Shown one piece after another: positions 40,981-49,476 of a stretch of 64,000 nt of DNA; the first letter of the stretch is position 1; each line of letters begins with the position of its first letter. Source of the stretch: Bacillus pumilus (GTDB taxonomy: Bacteria > Bacillota > Bacilli > Bacillales > Bacillaceae); NCBI GenBank assembly GCA_001938995.1, contig MKZN01000009.1:62001-126000 (forward strand), written 5' to 3'. Below the pieces are notes generated by a model. The model was not told the origin of the DNA. It saw only the letters and a program-made list of their open reading frames with translations, and did not search any database. The translations under genes and the position numbers were made by a program.

Positions 40981-40997
40981 TGTTAAGAGGTTTGAAA
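40981..40997 (+). promoter_or_regulatory. TnrA-like box upstream of gabP
   Basis: TGTTA-N7-TGAAA matches TGTNA-N7-TNACA with one mismatch. TnrA activation of gabP is known in B. subtilis. Confidence 0.35.
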
Positions 40998-41104
40998 TGT
41001 CAGTTTGATAACCTGTCCAATGCTGAATGACAATTCAGTGTGATAAAATTTAAAATATTCTAAAAACAATTTCTCTATTAGGAGAAATGTTTGGAGGTAA
41101 AGCA

Positions 41105-42493
41105 ATGTCCAATATCTCAAACGGTCTTCAAAAGAATCTTAAGACAAGACATATTTCCATGATCTCCATTGCCGGGGTCATTGGGGCAGGGCTATTTGTT
41201 GGTAGCGGCGCTGTCATTCATTCTGCAGGACCTGGATCCATTCTTTCCTATTCATTTGCCGGACTTCTGGTCATTTTTATCATGAGAATGCTTGGAGAAA
41301 TGGCATGTGCCTATCCGACAAGTGGTTCGTTCTCTCAATATGCAAGCGATGCCATCGGTCCTTGGGCTGGTTTTACAATTGGCTGGCTTTACTGGTTCTT
41401 CTGGGTGATCGTCATTGCCATTGAGGCGATTGCCGGTGCTGCCATTATCCAATATTGGTATGGAGATGCACCTGTTTGGCTCACAAGTCTAATCCTCACC
41501 ATCCTCTTAACATTGACAAATATCTTTTCTGTTAAATCCTTTGGCGAATTCGAATATTGGTTTTCATTAATTAAAGTCGTAAGCATTATTCTATTTCTAC
41601 TGATCGGTTTTGCATTCATCTTTGGTTTTGGTAGTCATCATACTGCGGGTCTATCAAATTTAACGGGGAATGGCGGTTTCCTACCAAACGGATTTAGCTC
41701 CGTGTTACTCGGGATTGTGGTCGTGATCTTTTCATTTATGGGGACTGAAATTGTGGCGATTGCTGCCGGTGAGTCAGCAGATCCAGTCAAATCGGTGACA
41801 ACCGCTACTCGTTCGGTTGTATGGCGCATTATTGTCTTCTATGTCGGATCAATCGCTGTTGTCGTTACCTTACTTCCATGGGATTCAGCGAGTATTTTAA
41901 CAAGCCCGTTTGTTGCGGTGTTAGAATATATCGGTGTTCCCTCAGCCGCTCAGGTGATGAATGTCGTTGTCTTAACGGCAGTTCTATCTTGTTTAAACTC
42001 CGGACTGTATACAACATCTAGAATGCTCTACTCACTCGCTGAAAGAGGCGAAGCACCGAAACGTTTCATGAAAATTAGCAAACGTGGAGTTCCAGTAGCG
42101 GCTACAGTCGCAGGAACCTTCTTTTCCTATATAGCCGTCATGATGAACTACTTTTACCCTGAAACCATCTTCTTGTTCTTAGTCAATGCATCTGGTGCCA
42201 TTGCACTGCTCGTATACTTGGTCATCGCCATTTCTCAATTAAGAATGCGGCGTCAAATTGAAAAGGAAAACCCTGAACAACTTAAAATCAAAATGTGGCT
42301 GTTCCCATATCTAACGTATTTCACGATTTTGGTCATTTGCGCAATTTTGGCTTCTATGCTATTTATCGAATCGATGAGACCACAGCTCATTTTAACAAGT
42401 ATCATCACCATTGGAGTGCTGGCTGCTTATTTTATCTTTAAGCCGAATAAAAAGGTGCCCGCACATGCGTCGCTTGAAAATAAGCATCCTTAA
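41105..42493 (+). CDS. gabP: Gamma-aminobutyrate permease
   Basis: 462 residues from ATG 41105, which has GGAGG nine bases upstream (an in-frame ATG six codons earlier lacks one). Amino acid-polyamine-organocation superfamily with 12 predicted membrane segments; the opening SIAGVIGAGLFVGSGAVI and ACAYPTSGSFSQYA are AAT-family signatures. Imports GABA with protons. Its place next to cotA and mneS matches B. subtilis. A rho-independent terminator follows directly. Confidence 0.92.
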   Translation: MSNISNGLQKNLKTRHISMISIAGVIGAGLFVGSGAVIHSAGPGSILSYSFAGLLVIFIMRMLGEMACAYPTSGSFSQYASDAIGPWAGFTIGWLYWFFWVIVIAIEAIAGAAIIQYWYGDAPVWLTSLILTILLTLTNIFSVKSFGEFEYWFSLIKVVSIILFLLIGFAFIFGFGSHHTAGLSNLTGNGGFLPNGFSSVLLGIVVVIFSFMGTEIVAIAAGESADPVKSVTTATRSVVWRIIVFYVGSIAVVVTLLPWDSASILTSPFVAVLEYIGVPSAAQVMNVVVLTAVLSCLNSGLYTTSRMLYSLAERGEAPKRFMKISKRGVPVAATVAGTFFSYIAVMMNYFYPETIFLFLVNASGAIALLVYLVIAISQLRMRRQIEKENPEQLKIKMWLFPYLTYFTILVICAILASMLFIESMRPQLILTSIITIGVLAAYFIFKPNKKVPAHASLENKHP

Positions 42494-42497
42494 ACCT

Positions 42498-42519
42498 CCC
42501 GCTCAAAGCGGGTTTTTTT
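42498..42519 (+). terminator. Terminator of gabP
   Basis: CCCGCT-CAA-AGCGGG followed by seven Ts. Confidence 0.9.
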
Positions 42520-42525
42520 CATTTA

Positions 42526-42555
42526 TTCACATTTTCCGAAGTCCGCTCTTATAAT
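42526..42555 (+). promoter_or_regulatory. Promoter-like sequence of cotA
   Basis: TTCACA, 18 bases, TATAAT: a near-consensus sigma-A pattern. TATAATGTA also resembles a sigma-K -10 (CATA-N3-TA) with one mismatch, which is what B. subtilis cotA would predict. Confidence 0.5.
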
Positions 42556-42590
42556 GTATCAAAATGTAATTTAAGTGAGGAATAGTAAAC

Positions 42591-44123
42591 ATGAACCTAG
42601 AAAAATTTGTCGACGAGCTGCCGATACCAGAAGTGGCGAAGCCCGTTAAAAAAAACCCAAAACAAACGTATTATGAAATCGCTATGCAAGAAGTGTTCCT
42701 AAAAGTACACAGAGACCTTCCCGCTACAAAATTGTGGACATATAATGGAAGTTTTCCTGGTCCAACCATTAAAGCCAATCGAAATGAAAAAGTAAAAGTG
42801 AAATGGATGAACAAACTGCCGCTCAAACACTTTTTGCCAGTCGATCACACCATTCACCCTGGTCATCATGATGAACCAGAAGTCAAAACAGTCGTTCATC
42901 TGCATGGCGGCGTGACACCAGCAAGTAGCGACGGCTATCCAGAAGCCTGGTTCTCTCGAGATTTTGAAGCAACCGGTCCCTTCTTTGAGCGAGAGATTTA
43001 CGAATATCCCAATCATCAGCAAGCATGTACATTATGGTATCACGATCATGCAATGGCATTGACACGATTAAATGTGTACGCAGGTTTAGCAGGGTTTTAT
43101 TTGATTTCTGATGCCTATGAAAAATCATTGGCATTACCGAAAGATGATTATGATATTCCTTTAATGATCATGGATCGTACTTTTCAGGACGATGGCGCAC
43201 TGTTATATCCAACAAGACCAAATAACACACCAGAAGATAGTGACATTCCAGACCCATCCATCGTGCCATTTTTTTGTGGTGAAACGATTTTGGTTAATGG
43301 GAAAGTCTGGCCATATTTAGAAGTGGAGCCTCGAAAATACCGTTTTCGTATTTTAAATGCATCCAACACAAGAACTTACGAGCTTCATTTAGACAACGAG
43401 GCAACCATCTTACAAATTGGATCAGATGGAGGCTTTTTGCCAAGACCTGTTCCTCACGAATCCTTTAGCATCGCTCCTGCTGAACGTTTCGATGTCATTA
43501 TCGATTTTTCAGCTTATCAGAACAAAACGATCATTTTAAAGAATAAAGCAGGATGCGGACAGGAAGTGAATCCTGAAACAGATGCGAACATTATGCAGTT
43601 TAAAGTCAATCGTCCACTAAAAGGTAGGGCCCCTAAGTCTTTCAGGCCTATCTATAAACCACTTCCGTCACTTCGACCGAATCGGGCTGATAAAGAACGC
43701 ACTTTGACACTTAGTGGAACCCAGGATAAATACGGTCGCCCTATTTTATTACTAGATAATCAGTTTTGGAGTGATCCCGTTACAGAAAATCCGCAGCTTG
43801 GTAGTGTAGAAGTTTGGTCAATCGTCAATCCAACAAGGGGCACACATCCCATTCATTTACACCTTGTCCAATTCAGAGTGATAGATCGACGACCATTTGA
43901 TACAGATATCTATCAATCTACAGGTGAAATTGTGTATACAGGACCTAATGTAGCCCCTCCTTTGCATGAACAAGGTTTTAAAGATACGATTCAATCACAT
44001 GCTGGAGAAGTCATTAGAATCATCGCTCGGTTTGTTCCATATTACGGAAGATATGTGTGGCATTGTCATATTTTAGAGCACGAAGATTATGACATGATGC
44101 GACCTATGGATATCATTCAATAA
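42591..44123 (+). CDS. cotA: Spore coat multicopper oxidase (laccase) CotA
   Basis: 510 residues, three cupredoxin domains. All four copper-binding blocks are present: VVHLHGGVTP, LWYHDHAMA, GTHPIHLHLVQF and YVWHCHILEHEDYDMM, so type 1, 2 and 3 copper sites are complete. CotA oxidises phenolic substrates with oxygen and forms the brown outer-coat pigment. No signal peptide, as expected for a coat protein made in the mother cell. GAGGAA ribosome site; strong terminator downstream. Its position after gabP matches B. subtilis. Confidence 0.95.
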   Translation: MNLEKFVDELPIPEVAKPVKKNPKQTYYEIAMQEVFLKVHRDLPATKLWTYNGSFPGPTIKANRNEKVKVKWMNKLPLKHFLPVDHTIHPGHHDEPEVKTVVHLHGGVTPASSDGYPEAWFSRDFEATGPFFEREIYEYPNHQQACTLWYHDHAMALTRLNVYAGLAGFYLISDAYEKSLALPKDDYDIPLMIMDRTFQDDGALLYPTRPNNTPEDSDIPDPSIVPFFCGETILVNGKVWPYLEVEPRKYRFRILNASNTRTYELHLDNEATILQIGSDGGFLPRPVPHESFSIAPAERFDVIIDFSAYQNKTIILKNKAGCGQEVNPETDANIMQFKVNRPLKGRAPKSFRPIYKPLPSLRPNRADKERTLTLSGTQDKYGRPILLLDNQFWSDPVTENPQLGSVEVWSIVNPTRGTHPIHLHLVQFRVIDRRPFDTDIYQSTGEIVYTGPNVAPPLHEQGFKDTIQSHAGEVIRIIARFVPYYGRYVWHCHILEHEDYDMMRPMDIIQ

Positions 44124-44172
44124 AAATGAAACCATTTTCCCGTCACATGCGTAGAAGTTTGTATTGATGCCT

Positions 44173-44212
44173 AAGGGCTAATCGGAATGTCAGATTAGCC
44201 CTTGATTTTTTA
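44173..44212 (+). terminator. Terminator of cotA
   Basis: AAGGGCTAATC and GATTAGCCCTT form an 11-base stem with a 9-base loop, followed by GATTTTTTAT. Confidence 0.9.
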
Positions 44213-44387
44213 TAGCATCTACACCTAATGAGTGACTTTTAAACACTAGACAGATGCTCATCTACACTTAATAAGTTGACGTGGCAAACCGATAATACTA
44301 CTATATACCCACCACATCTATCAAAAGGCATATACGAAACAGCGATCGAAAAAAGGAAAATTGCGATAAAAAACGGAGGAGTTCAAT

Positions 44388-44762
44388 TTGAATGAACAAA
44401 AAGACACTGATCATGTCGATCAAGTAACAACGGCAAGTAAAATGGAGAAGCTTTCTATTTCTGACAACGAGAGCATTCGATCAAACATTGAACAACTAAC
44501 AATTGAACTCGGTGAACAAAAAGAATTCAATCACTTCATTTTAGATGAAAAACAGAAAGCAATCAGCACATTATCTGCTCTGATCACAAAGGGAAATTGT
44601 GAAGAAGAGTTAAAAACTTATTTCGAACAAGCATTACATATCGGACTCTCTGTCATAGAGGTCATGGAGATCATTAAGCATTGTACTAAGATTGCTGGAT
44701 TTCCGCATTCCATTAATGCTCTGTTTATTTTTCAAAACTTACTAGACGAAAACACAAAATAA
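44388..44762 (+). CDS. Small carboxymuconolactone decarboxylase-like protein
   Basis: 124 residues from a TTG at 44388 with a CGGAGGAG site. The second half (ALHIGLSVIEVMEIIKHCTKIAGFPHSINAL) matches the CMD/AhpD-type helical core, where GFP-(A/H)-(A/S)-INA is conserved. The paired cysteines of AhpD (CxxC) are missing; only one cysteine and a histidine stand near the position, so peroxidase-type chemistry is doubtful. The first 45 residues are acidic and polar. Monocistronic. Exact function unknown. Confidence 0.62.
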   Translation: MNEQKDTDHVDQVTTASKMEKLSISDNESIRSNIEQLTIELGEQKEFNHFILDEKQKAISTLSALITKGNCEEELKTYFEQALHIGLSVIEVMEIIKHCTKIAGFPHSINALFIFQNLLDENTK

Positions 44763-44952
44763 AGATCGGAAAACGAGAAGTCATGTGCCCTCTCGTTTTT
44801 TCATTTGTCTTTTCCTCTCACTCATCTTACTTCCTTTCTTCGACCTTGTCACAACATCAAAATACGAAAATACCACTCATTTTCCTAGCTGAAAACGCCT
44901 TTCACTAAAGTTTGACCACATATTGCCCAATTATCAAAGAACAAAATAAAAA

Positions 44953-44980
44953 AACGTCCAGTTATAAAATAACTGAACGG
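44953..44980 (-). terminator. Terminator of the beta-propeller gene
   Basis: Minus strand CGTTCAGTTAT and ATAACTGGACG (one G-T) followed by TTTTTTTATT. Confidence 0.85.
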
Positions 44981-44986
44981 ATCACT

Positions 44987-46033
44987 TTACTGATTGACAG
45001 TGAAGTTATTAATAATTCCACCCTTCTTCTCCCAAGCAGCCTCGATCTTTTTCTTCTTCATCTCGTATTGAAAAATGGTTCTCACTTTTGCCTTTCGTCC
45101 GGTATCATCCTTTAACTCTTTCGCGTTCCTTTTAACGCCTATGAAATAAACAGACGTACCATCCGAAGAGAATTGTGGTTGTGCAGCACTTAAGATATGA
45201 ACATCTTCGCTACTTTTAACAAGTGTCTTCGTTTCTCCTGTTTCAACATCAAGCATCCGAATCGATGACACTTCTTTTTCGTTTAGAATGTTTACTTCTG
45301 TATAAATCAATTGCTTGTGATCTGGCGAAAATGAAATATCATTGATCAATTGTGGGATTTTCGCCACACGGTTTCTCTTTTCACCTTTTTGAAGCGTGAT
45401 CTTCATGGTGGTTGGTTCAGGATCTAGCCCTTTTTCATTGGCTTCATCTGTTTTCTCGTAATCTTCTTTTAATGAATAATGCTGAATGGCCAAAAGGTTT
45501 GAAGTTGGGTCGTATGCAAACGAACTCACTGTATCATCATCGCTGTTTTCTGGATACAAGAGTTTCACTTTTTGTTTTTTCAAATCAAATGACGCCACAT
45601 AAAATTGCTCACCTGAATCTTTGTTATACCTGAGATATAACTGTTTGCCGTCACCAGACAGTCTCATACTGTCGATCGCATCATGACTGGTGAAGAGCGT
45701 TTTTTCTACATTGGTCTTCACATTCAATTCCCGAATACTCACCTTTTGCGTGTCTTCATTCGTATACGTATAGTACAAAAGCTGTTTGGACGAATCATAA
45801 GTAATGGAAGGATACGCAGTCAGTTTCTCTGTATGAAGCGCCCGATCGTGAAGGTAGTATGTATTGTTTAACTGTTGATCTGTAAATGAGACAAGCAGCT
45901 CGTCTTTTGTCTCATTATTCGTTTTCACTTTCCCTGCGTTTTCCGCCTCTTGATTTGGCTTCACCATGAAAAGAATGATCGCAATGACTGCGACACCAAG
46001 GACTGTCATAATCCACCAGGTTGATTTTTTCAT
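44987..46033 (-). CDS. Membrane-anchored TolB-like beta-propeller protein
   Basis: 348 residues. One N-terminal helix (about 6-24, WWIMTVLGVAVIAIILFMV) serves as anchor or uncleaved signal; the rest is extracytoplasmic. Repeated strand blocks such as SGDGKQLYLRYN, DISFSPDHKQLIYTE and QPQFSSDGTSVYFIG are typical of TolB/WD40-like propeller blades (SPDGxxLxY). No enzyme motif is seen. It is monocistronic and well terminated. I do not recognise a named B. subtilis orthologue; a sensory or binding role at the cell surface is a guess. Confidence 0.65.
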   Translation of the reverse strand: MKKSTWWIMTVLGVAVIAIILFMVKPNQEAENAGKVKTNNETKDELLVSFTDQQLNNTYYLHDRALHTEKLTAYPSITYDSSKQLLYYTYTNEDTQKVSIRELNVKTNVEKTLFTSHDAIDSMRLSGDGKQLYLRYNKDSGEQFYVASFDLKKQKVKLLYPENSDDDTVSSFAYDPTSNLLAIQHYSLKEDYEKTDEANEKGLDPEPTTMKITLQKGEKRNRVAKIPQLINDISFSPDHKQLIYTEVNILNEKEVSSIRMLDVETGETKTLVKSSEDVHILSAAQPQFSSDGTSVYFIGVKRNAKELKDDTGRKAKVRTIFQYEMKKKKIEAAWEKKGGIINNFTVNQ

Positions 46034-46106
46034 TGTCTTTCAGACCCTCTCCACAAGAAAAGAAGCCAGAAAATAAATTTTTCCCGCTTCTTCACATGCC
46101 TATGTA

Positions 46107-46475
46107 TTAATAAGTGTAATGCCCTTTGACAACACCTTTACTTGTTTTATACCCAAGTGCTTTGAATGCCTTCGGGCTAACATCTAGTACAGCGTTTGGC
46201 ATTCTACCTACATCATATTTATAAACTGTAATCACTTTATGTGGTTTCGCTTTTGTTGTCACTCTTAGTTTTGTCCCTTTTTTTGGTACATCAAATCCCA
46301 TTTTTGTTGCTGCATCCCAATGACCGAGTTTTTTTCCATCTGCGCCCTTTTTACCGACACCATTATACCAAGTAATATTGCCGCTTACTTTTTTTGCACT
46401 TGCTCCATGAGAAAAACTAAATGCTAAAAATAAACTCGCTACTGTTACGATTGTCGTGATAAGCTTTTTATTCAT
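46107..46475 (-). CDS. Secreted RlpA-like double-psi beta-barrel protein
   Basis: 122 residues from ATG 46475 (GGAGGA site; an upstream in-frame start is unlikely because it precedes the signal peptide). Signal peptide MNKKLITTIVTVASLFLAF with cleavage after SHGASA. The mature part NITWYNGVGKKGADGKKLGHWD, VYKYDVGRMPNAVLDVSPKAFKAL (quoted in parts: YDVGRMPNA, LDVSPKAFKALG) has the Asp and the D-x-S-x-x-A-F pattern of barwin/RlpA-like barrels. A cell-wall-binding or lytic role is possible. The gene is AT-typical and monocistronic. Confidence 0.68.
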   Translation of the reverse strand: MNKKLITTIVTVASLFLAFSFSHGASAKKVSGNITWYNGVGKKGADGKKLGHWDAATKMGFDVPKKGTKLRVTTKAKPHKVITVYKYDVGRMPNAVLDVSPKAFKALGYKTSKGVVKGHYTY

Positions 46476-46683
46476 TAAAAATCCTCCGTATTTGGTTTCT
46501 GAACCCATTATACATGAAGTTGTATCCAATTATTTTACAGCAACATTACAATTCGAATACAACTTGACCACTTTTTGACCGATTTCCTTCCAAAAAACAA
46601 CCATAAATAGTCAATTTTTTGTCAGTCGACCCTGTTTTTTATCTTATATAATGAAATAGAACAAACGATAAGGAGGAATTTTC

Positions 46684-47358
46684 ATGAAAAAATGGTTATC
46701 GATTTTCAGTGTTAGTTTGGCTTTCGTTCTCATGATCTCTAGTCTTCCAGCTTCAGCGGCTGGTCCCCGTCACGGTGCTATTGTGACACAAACAGATGAA
46801 GCCAAATGGTCAGGCATCTCTGCTGATATTGTACTTCCGAAAACAGCTAATATTAAAAATGGATATGCGGACTGGTATCTCGGTCTTGGATCTGCCGTTG
46901 TGGAGAGCGGTATTTCAAAGACATCCTCTGGCTACAAAGTGTTCCTTGGAAGCGGATCATCAAGTGGCAGTCAATATTGGAATAGCGAATATGATACAAG
47001 CATTAAAGATGGTGCACGTGTCAACTTAAAGCTGATCAACAATGGCGACGGCACTGTGTCATTGTATGTCAATGGGAAGCTTCGCTACAAACAGCCTGTT
47101 GCTAATCCTAGCCGTCTGAAAAACCTCGATGTTGTCAAAATGGTGCACGGTGTACAGGATAATGGAGCAAACAGCTACTCACAAGCAAGTTTCTCAAATG
47201 TTCAGCTCCGTGCGGATACAACAGGAAGTGTATATAAAAAGTGGGACGGTACAGTCAAATCATCTCTTTTACGCAAAAACTTAGAGTCAGGTGCTCCGGC
47301 TCCAACATTCACTGTACATTCTTCTATTCCACTTAGCACAACCCTTTCAGCTCAATAA
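46684..47358 (+). CDS. Secreted protein, YrpD-like
   Basis: 224 residues with a clear signal peptide (MKKWLSIFSVSLAFVLMISS, cleavage after ASA near residue 26) and a beta-rich mature part containing DWYLGLGSAV, GDGTVSLYVNGKLRYKQ and VQLRADTTGSVYKKWDG. It looks like the secreted YrpD family of Bacillus, a jelly-roll-type fold, with no known enzymatic activity. AAGGAGG site; terminator follows two bases after the stop. It is divergent from the RlpA-like secreted protein, so the two may share control. Confidence 0.68.
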   Translation: MKKWLSIFSVSLAFVLMISSLPASAAGPRHGAIVTQTDEAKWSGISADIVLPKTANIKNGYADWYLGLGSAVVESGISKTSSGYKVFLGSGSSSGSQYWNSEYDTSIKDGARVNLKLINNGDGTVSLYVNGKLRYKQPVANPSRLKNLDVVKMVHGVQDNGANSYSQASFSNVQLRADTTGSVYKKWDGTVKSSLLRKNLESGAPAPTFTVHSSIPLSTTLSAQ

Positions 47359-47360
47359 TA

Positions 47361-47390
47361 AAAAAGCGCCCAAGCCTTGGGTGCTTTTTA
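47361..47390 (+). terminator. Terminator of the YrpD-like gene
   Basis: AAAAAGCGCCCAAG-CCTTGGGTGCTTTTT, a perfect hairpin apart from one C-T facing pair, ending in a T run. Confidence 0.88.
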
Positions 47391-47482
47391 TTATTCACAG
47401 CTTATCAACACTTCTTTTTTAATCAAAACAAAGATTCGTGGTAAAATAAGCATACATACTTCGAAGAAAAAGGAGAAAGAGC

Positions 47483-47947
47483 GTGAGAAAAAGTCTACTT
47501 GTTTTCATGAGCCTAGTTGCGAGTCTCTCCATTCTAGCTGCTTGCTCAAATACGACAGAACAAAAAACAGAATCTGTAACCCTTCCTATGATCAGCGACA
47601 AAATACAAAATGAAACAAAAGAAATCATGGAGCAATCAAAACTCGTGAAAGACACAGCTATCACCATCGATCAAAAGAACAAGGTCATATCATTAACGGT
47701 CACCGCATCATCCGACACAAATAGTGACTACGCCGAAGTCATCGGATTAAACTTTGCCAAAACGCTTGCGATTGGTGCAGCGACTGACAAAGAAAACAAT
47801 CTACACAAACCTGAAAATGACAGCCTCGGGGCACTCTACTCTATTTATGACCTACGTAACACAGTGAAACAGGAAAATGGAAAAGTACTCGCCAAAGGGA
47901 AGAAAGCAACAAACGAAACAAAAATAACATGGGAAAGAGCCCAATAA
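47483..47947 (+). CDS. Lipoprotein of unknown function
   Basis: 154 residues from a GTG at 47483 with AAAGGAG upstream. Signal peptide with lipobox LSILAAC (cysteine at residue 21), then a mature part rich in K, T, E and N. The segment KDTAITIDQKNKVISLTVTASSDTNSDYAEVIGLNF suggests a small alpha/beta fold. It would be anchored on the outer face of the membrane. Eight bases after it a broken DUF4064 membrane gene begins; the two may once have formed an operon. Family not recognised. Confidence 0.65.
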   Translation: MRKSLLVFMSLVASLSILAACSNTTEQKTESVTLPMISDKIQNETKEIMEQSKLVKDTAITIDQKNKVISLTVTASSDTNSDYAEVIGLNFAKTLAIGAATDKENNLHKPENDSLGALYSIYDLRNTVKQENGKVLAKGKKATNETKITWERAQ

Positions 47948-47954
47948 TGACAAG

Positions 47955-48242
47955 ATGTATGCTATCTTCTTTGGAGGAATCGATGCTGCATTTAGTGAGT
48001 CGGGTACGAGTGAAATTACAGGATTAGGCTAGGCAGCTACGCTTTTCTCTATCCTAGCAATCGTAGCGGCGGTTATCGTGAAGAAAAAAGCAAAGCTTGG
48101 CGGAATTTTATTATTAGTATCTGCTGTAGGTGGAATTATTCCAATTTCTATGTTCTTTATTCTTCCATCTGTCTTAATCATCATCGCAGGTTACATGGGC
48201 GTGTTTAGAAAAGAACCTGCCAAAACAGTTCCTGCTGAATAA
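47955..48242 (+). pseudogene. DUF4064-like membrane protein with an in-frame TAG
   Basis: A frame starting MYAIFFGGIDAAFSESGTSE runs to TAG at 48030-48032 and continues in the same frame as AATLFSILAIVAAVIVKKKAK, LGGILLLVSAVGGIIPISMF and a third hydrophobic block, ending VFRKEPAKTVPAE. Three membrane segments and the closing pattern resemble DUF4064 proteins. Both a substitution and a lost N-terminal part are likely, since full DUF4064 proteins start with another membrane helix. Without suppression only 25 residues would be made. Confidence 0.65.
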
Positions 48243-48251
48243 TGTTGACAT

Positions 48252-48285
48252 AAAAAGCTTGTAGAGGGCATTCTACAAGCTTTTT
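48252..48285. terminator. Bidirectional terminator
   Basis: AAAAAGCTTGTAGA and TCTACAAGCTTTTT, 14 perfect pairs, 6-base loop. It closes the DUF4064 remnant and overlaps the end of the convergent gene at 48273. Confidence 0.88.
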
Positions 48286-48704
48286 ATTTTGTTCACCACA
48301 GCCAAATCTTCTTTCATTTCATGGATGAGTGTGTTGATTTCTGAATGATTCCTTGATGCTAAACGTTCCATCACATCTCCTATTTGCTCGTACAGGTGAC
48401 GGTCACTCAAAAGGTCTTCCTCATAAAACGGAATAACAAAGAAATAAAGCAAATCAGCGATTTCAAGTGCGACATCATCTTCATCCTCATCGCCTAATGC
48501 CTGTCCCACACATCGAATCAACCACTCAAGGTCTTCTTTCTTTTCAATCGGAACATACATCACTTGATGAATATAATCCGTATCTTTCGTTCGTAAAATA
48601 CGCTCCGCTACTTCCTTTGATAAAGCACCAATATCTTTAGAAGAAATATTCAGAACCGCTAATTCATTTGTCTCTCCATACACTTGCAACACCTTTTGAT
48701 CCAT
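48273..48704 (-). CDS. Acidic cytoplasmic protein of unknown function
   Basis: 143 residues, strongly acidic with a central GDEDEDDVALEIADLLYF stretch. No signal peptide, membrane segment or recognised motif; the secondary structure looks mainly helical. GGGGAGTG site nine bases before the ATG. Monocistronic, with a terminator overlapping its last codons. It could be an immunity-type or small regulatory protein, but nothing in the neighbourhood decides this. Confidence 0.55.
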   Translation of the reverse strand: MDQKVLQVYGETNELAVLNISSKDIGALSKEVAERILRTKDTDYIHQVMYVPIEKKEDLEWLIRCVGQALGDEDEDDVALEIADLLYFFVIPFYEEDLLSDRHLYEQIGDVMERLASRNHSEINTLIHEMKEDLAVVNKIKSL

Positions 48705-48856
48705 CTCGGCTCACTCCCCTGTTTTTAAGATAATTCTATTATAAGGAAGTCACCTCGTTTTTTATGGAAATAAAAGATGTTTTTATGTAATTTTAAACAA
48801 AAAGTCCATGCAATAAAAGCACCCTTGCTCATAAGAGTGCTTTCTCCTAAACCACA

Positions 48857-49456
48857 TCATCGCTTTTTCATCGCACTTGCCAATTCTACTTCACCCTCTA
48901 CTTCTAGCTCCTCTATGATACGAGCATAATCTCGTTCATGCCGATTTTGACTCAATTTAAAGGCTGCCTGAACCTCTTCAACCATGATTTTGAATCCAAC
49001 AATCCCTTTCAGTTGGTTTTCTAACAGCTTATCTGACAAGGTATGCCATAACACCGACTGCTCCCTGTGGCTTTCATATGTCTCTAACATAGCTGTTAAC
49101 TCTTTGACTAATTCCGCTTTTTCCAGCATCACGGCCTTGCCATAGACATGCACCGCTTGATAATTCCACGTTGGAACGGATTGCTTTTCATACCACGAAG
49201 ATGATATGTAAGCATGTGGTCCCTGGAACATCACGAGCACCTTCTCATGCTCTTCAAACGTTTTCCACTGAGGATTCCCAATCGCCATATGACCTGTGAT
49301 CACATACGAATCGTCCAATTGTTGAAAACTCACTGGAAGATGTGTAGCAATGGGTTTTTCATCAGTAGTTGTCACGACCGTTGCAAACGAATGTGTTTGA
49401 ACAAATTCTTTCACTTCATCCATATCTTTCACTTAAAAAAATGATGGAATATACAT
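48857..49456 (-). pseudogene. paiB: PaiB-type FMN-binding regulator with a stop at codon 8
   Basis: The normal start is ATG 49456 with an AAAAGGAG site: MYIPSFF, then TAA at 49435-49433 where homologues have lysine, then VKDMDEVKEFVQTHSFATVV to the end of a full PaiB (FMN-binding split-barrel; PTWNYQAVHVYGKAV is the family signature). A GTG directly after the TAA could restart translation and would give 191 residues lacking only the first eight. PaiB represses sporulation and protease genes in B. subtilis and pairs with PaiA, encoded 20 bases upstream. It may be silenced or kept at low level. Confidence 0.75.
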
Positions 49457-49476
49457 GATTACTCTCTCCTTTTACA

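Larger units (their letters stand above)
40668..41104. other. mneS-gabP control region
   Basis: About 440 bases without a gene. It holds the palindrome at 40771-40784, a CodY-like site at 40859-40873 and a TnrA-like site at 40981-40997, listed separately. Confidence 0.5.
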
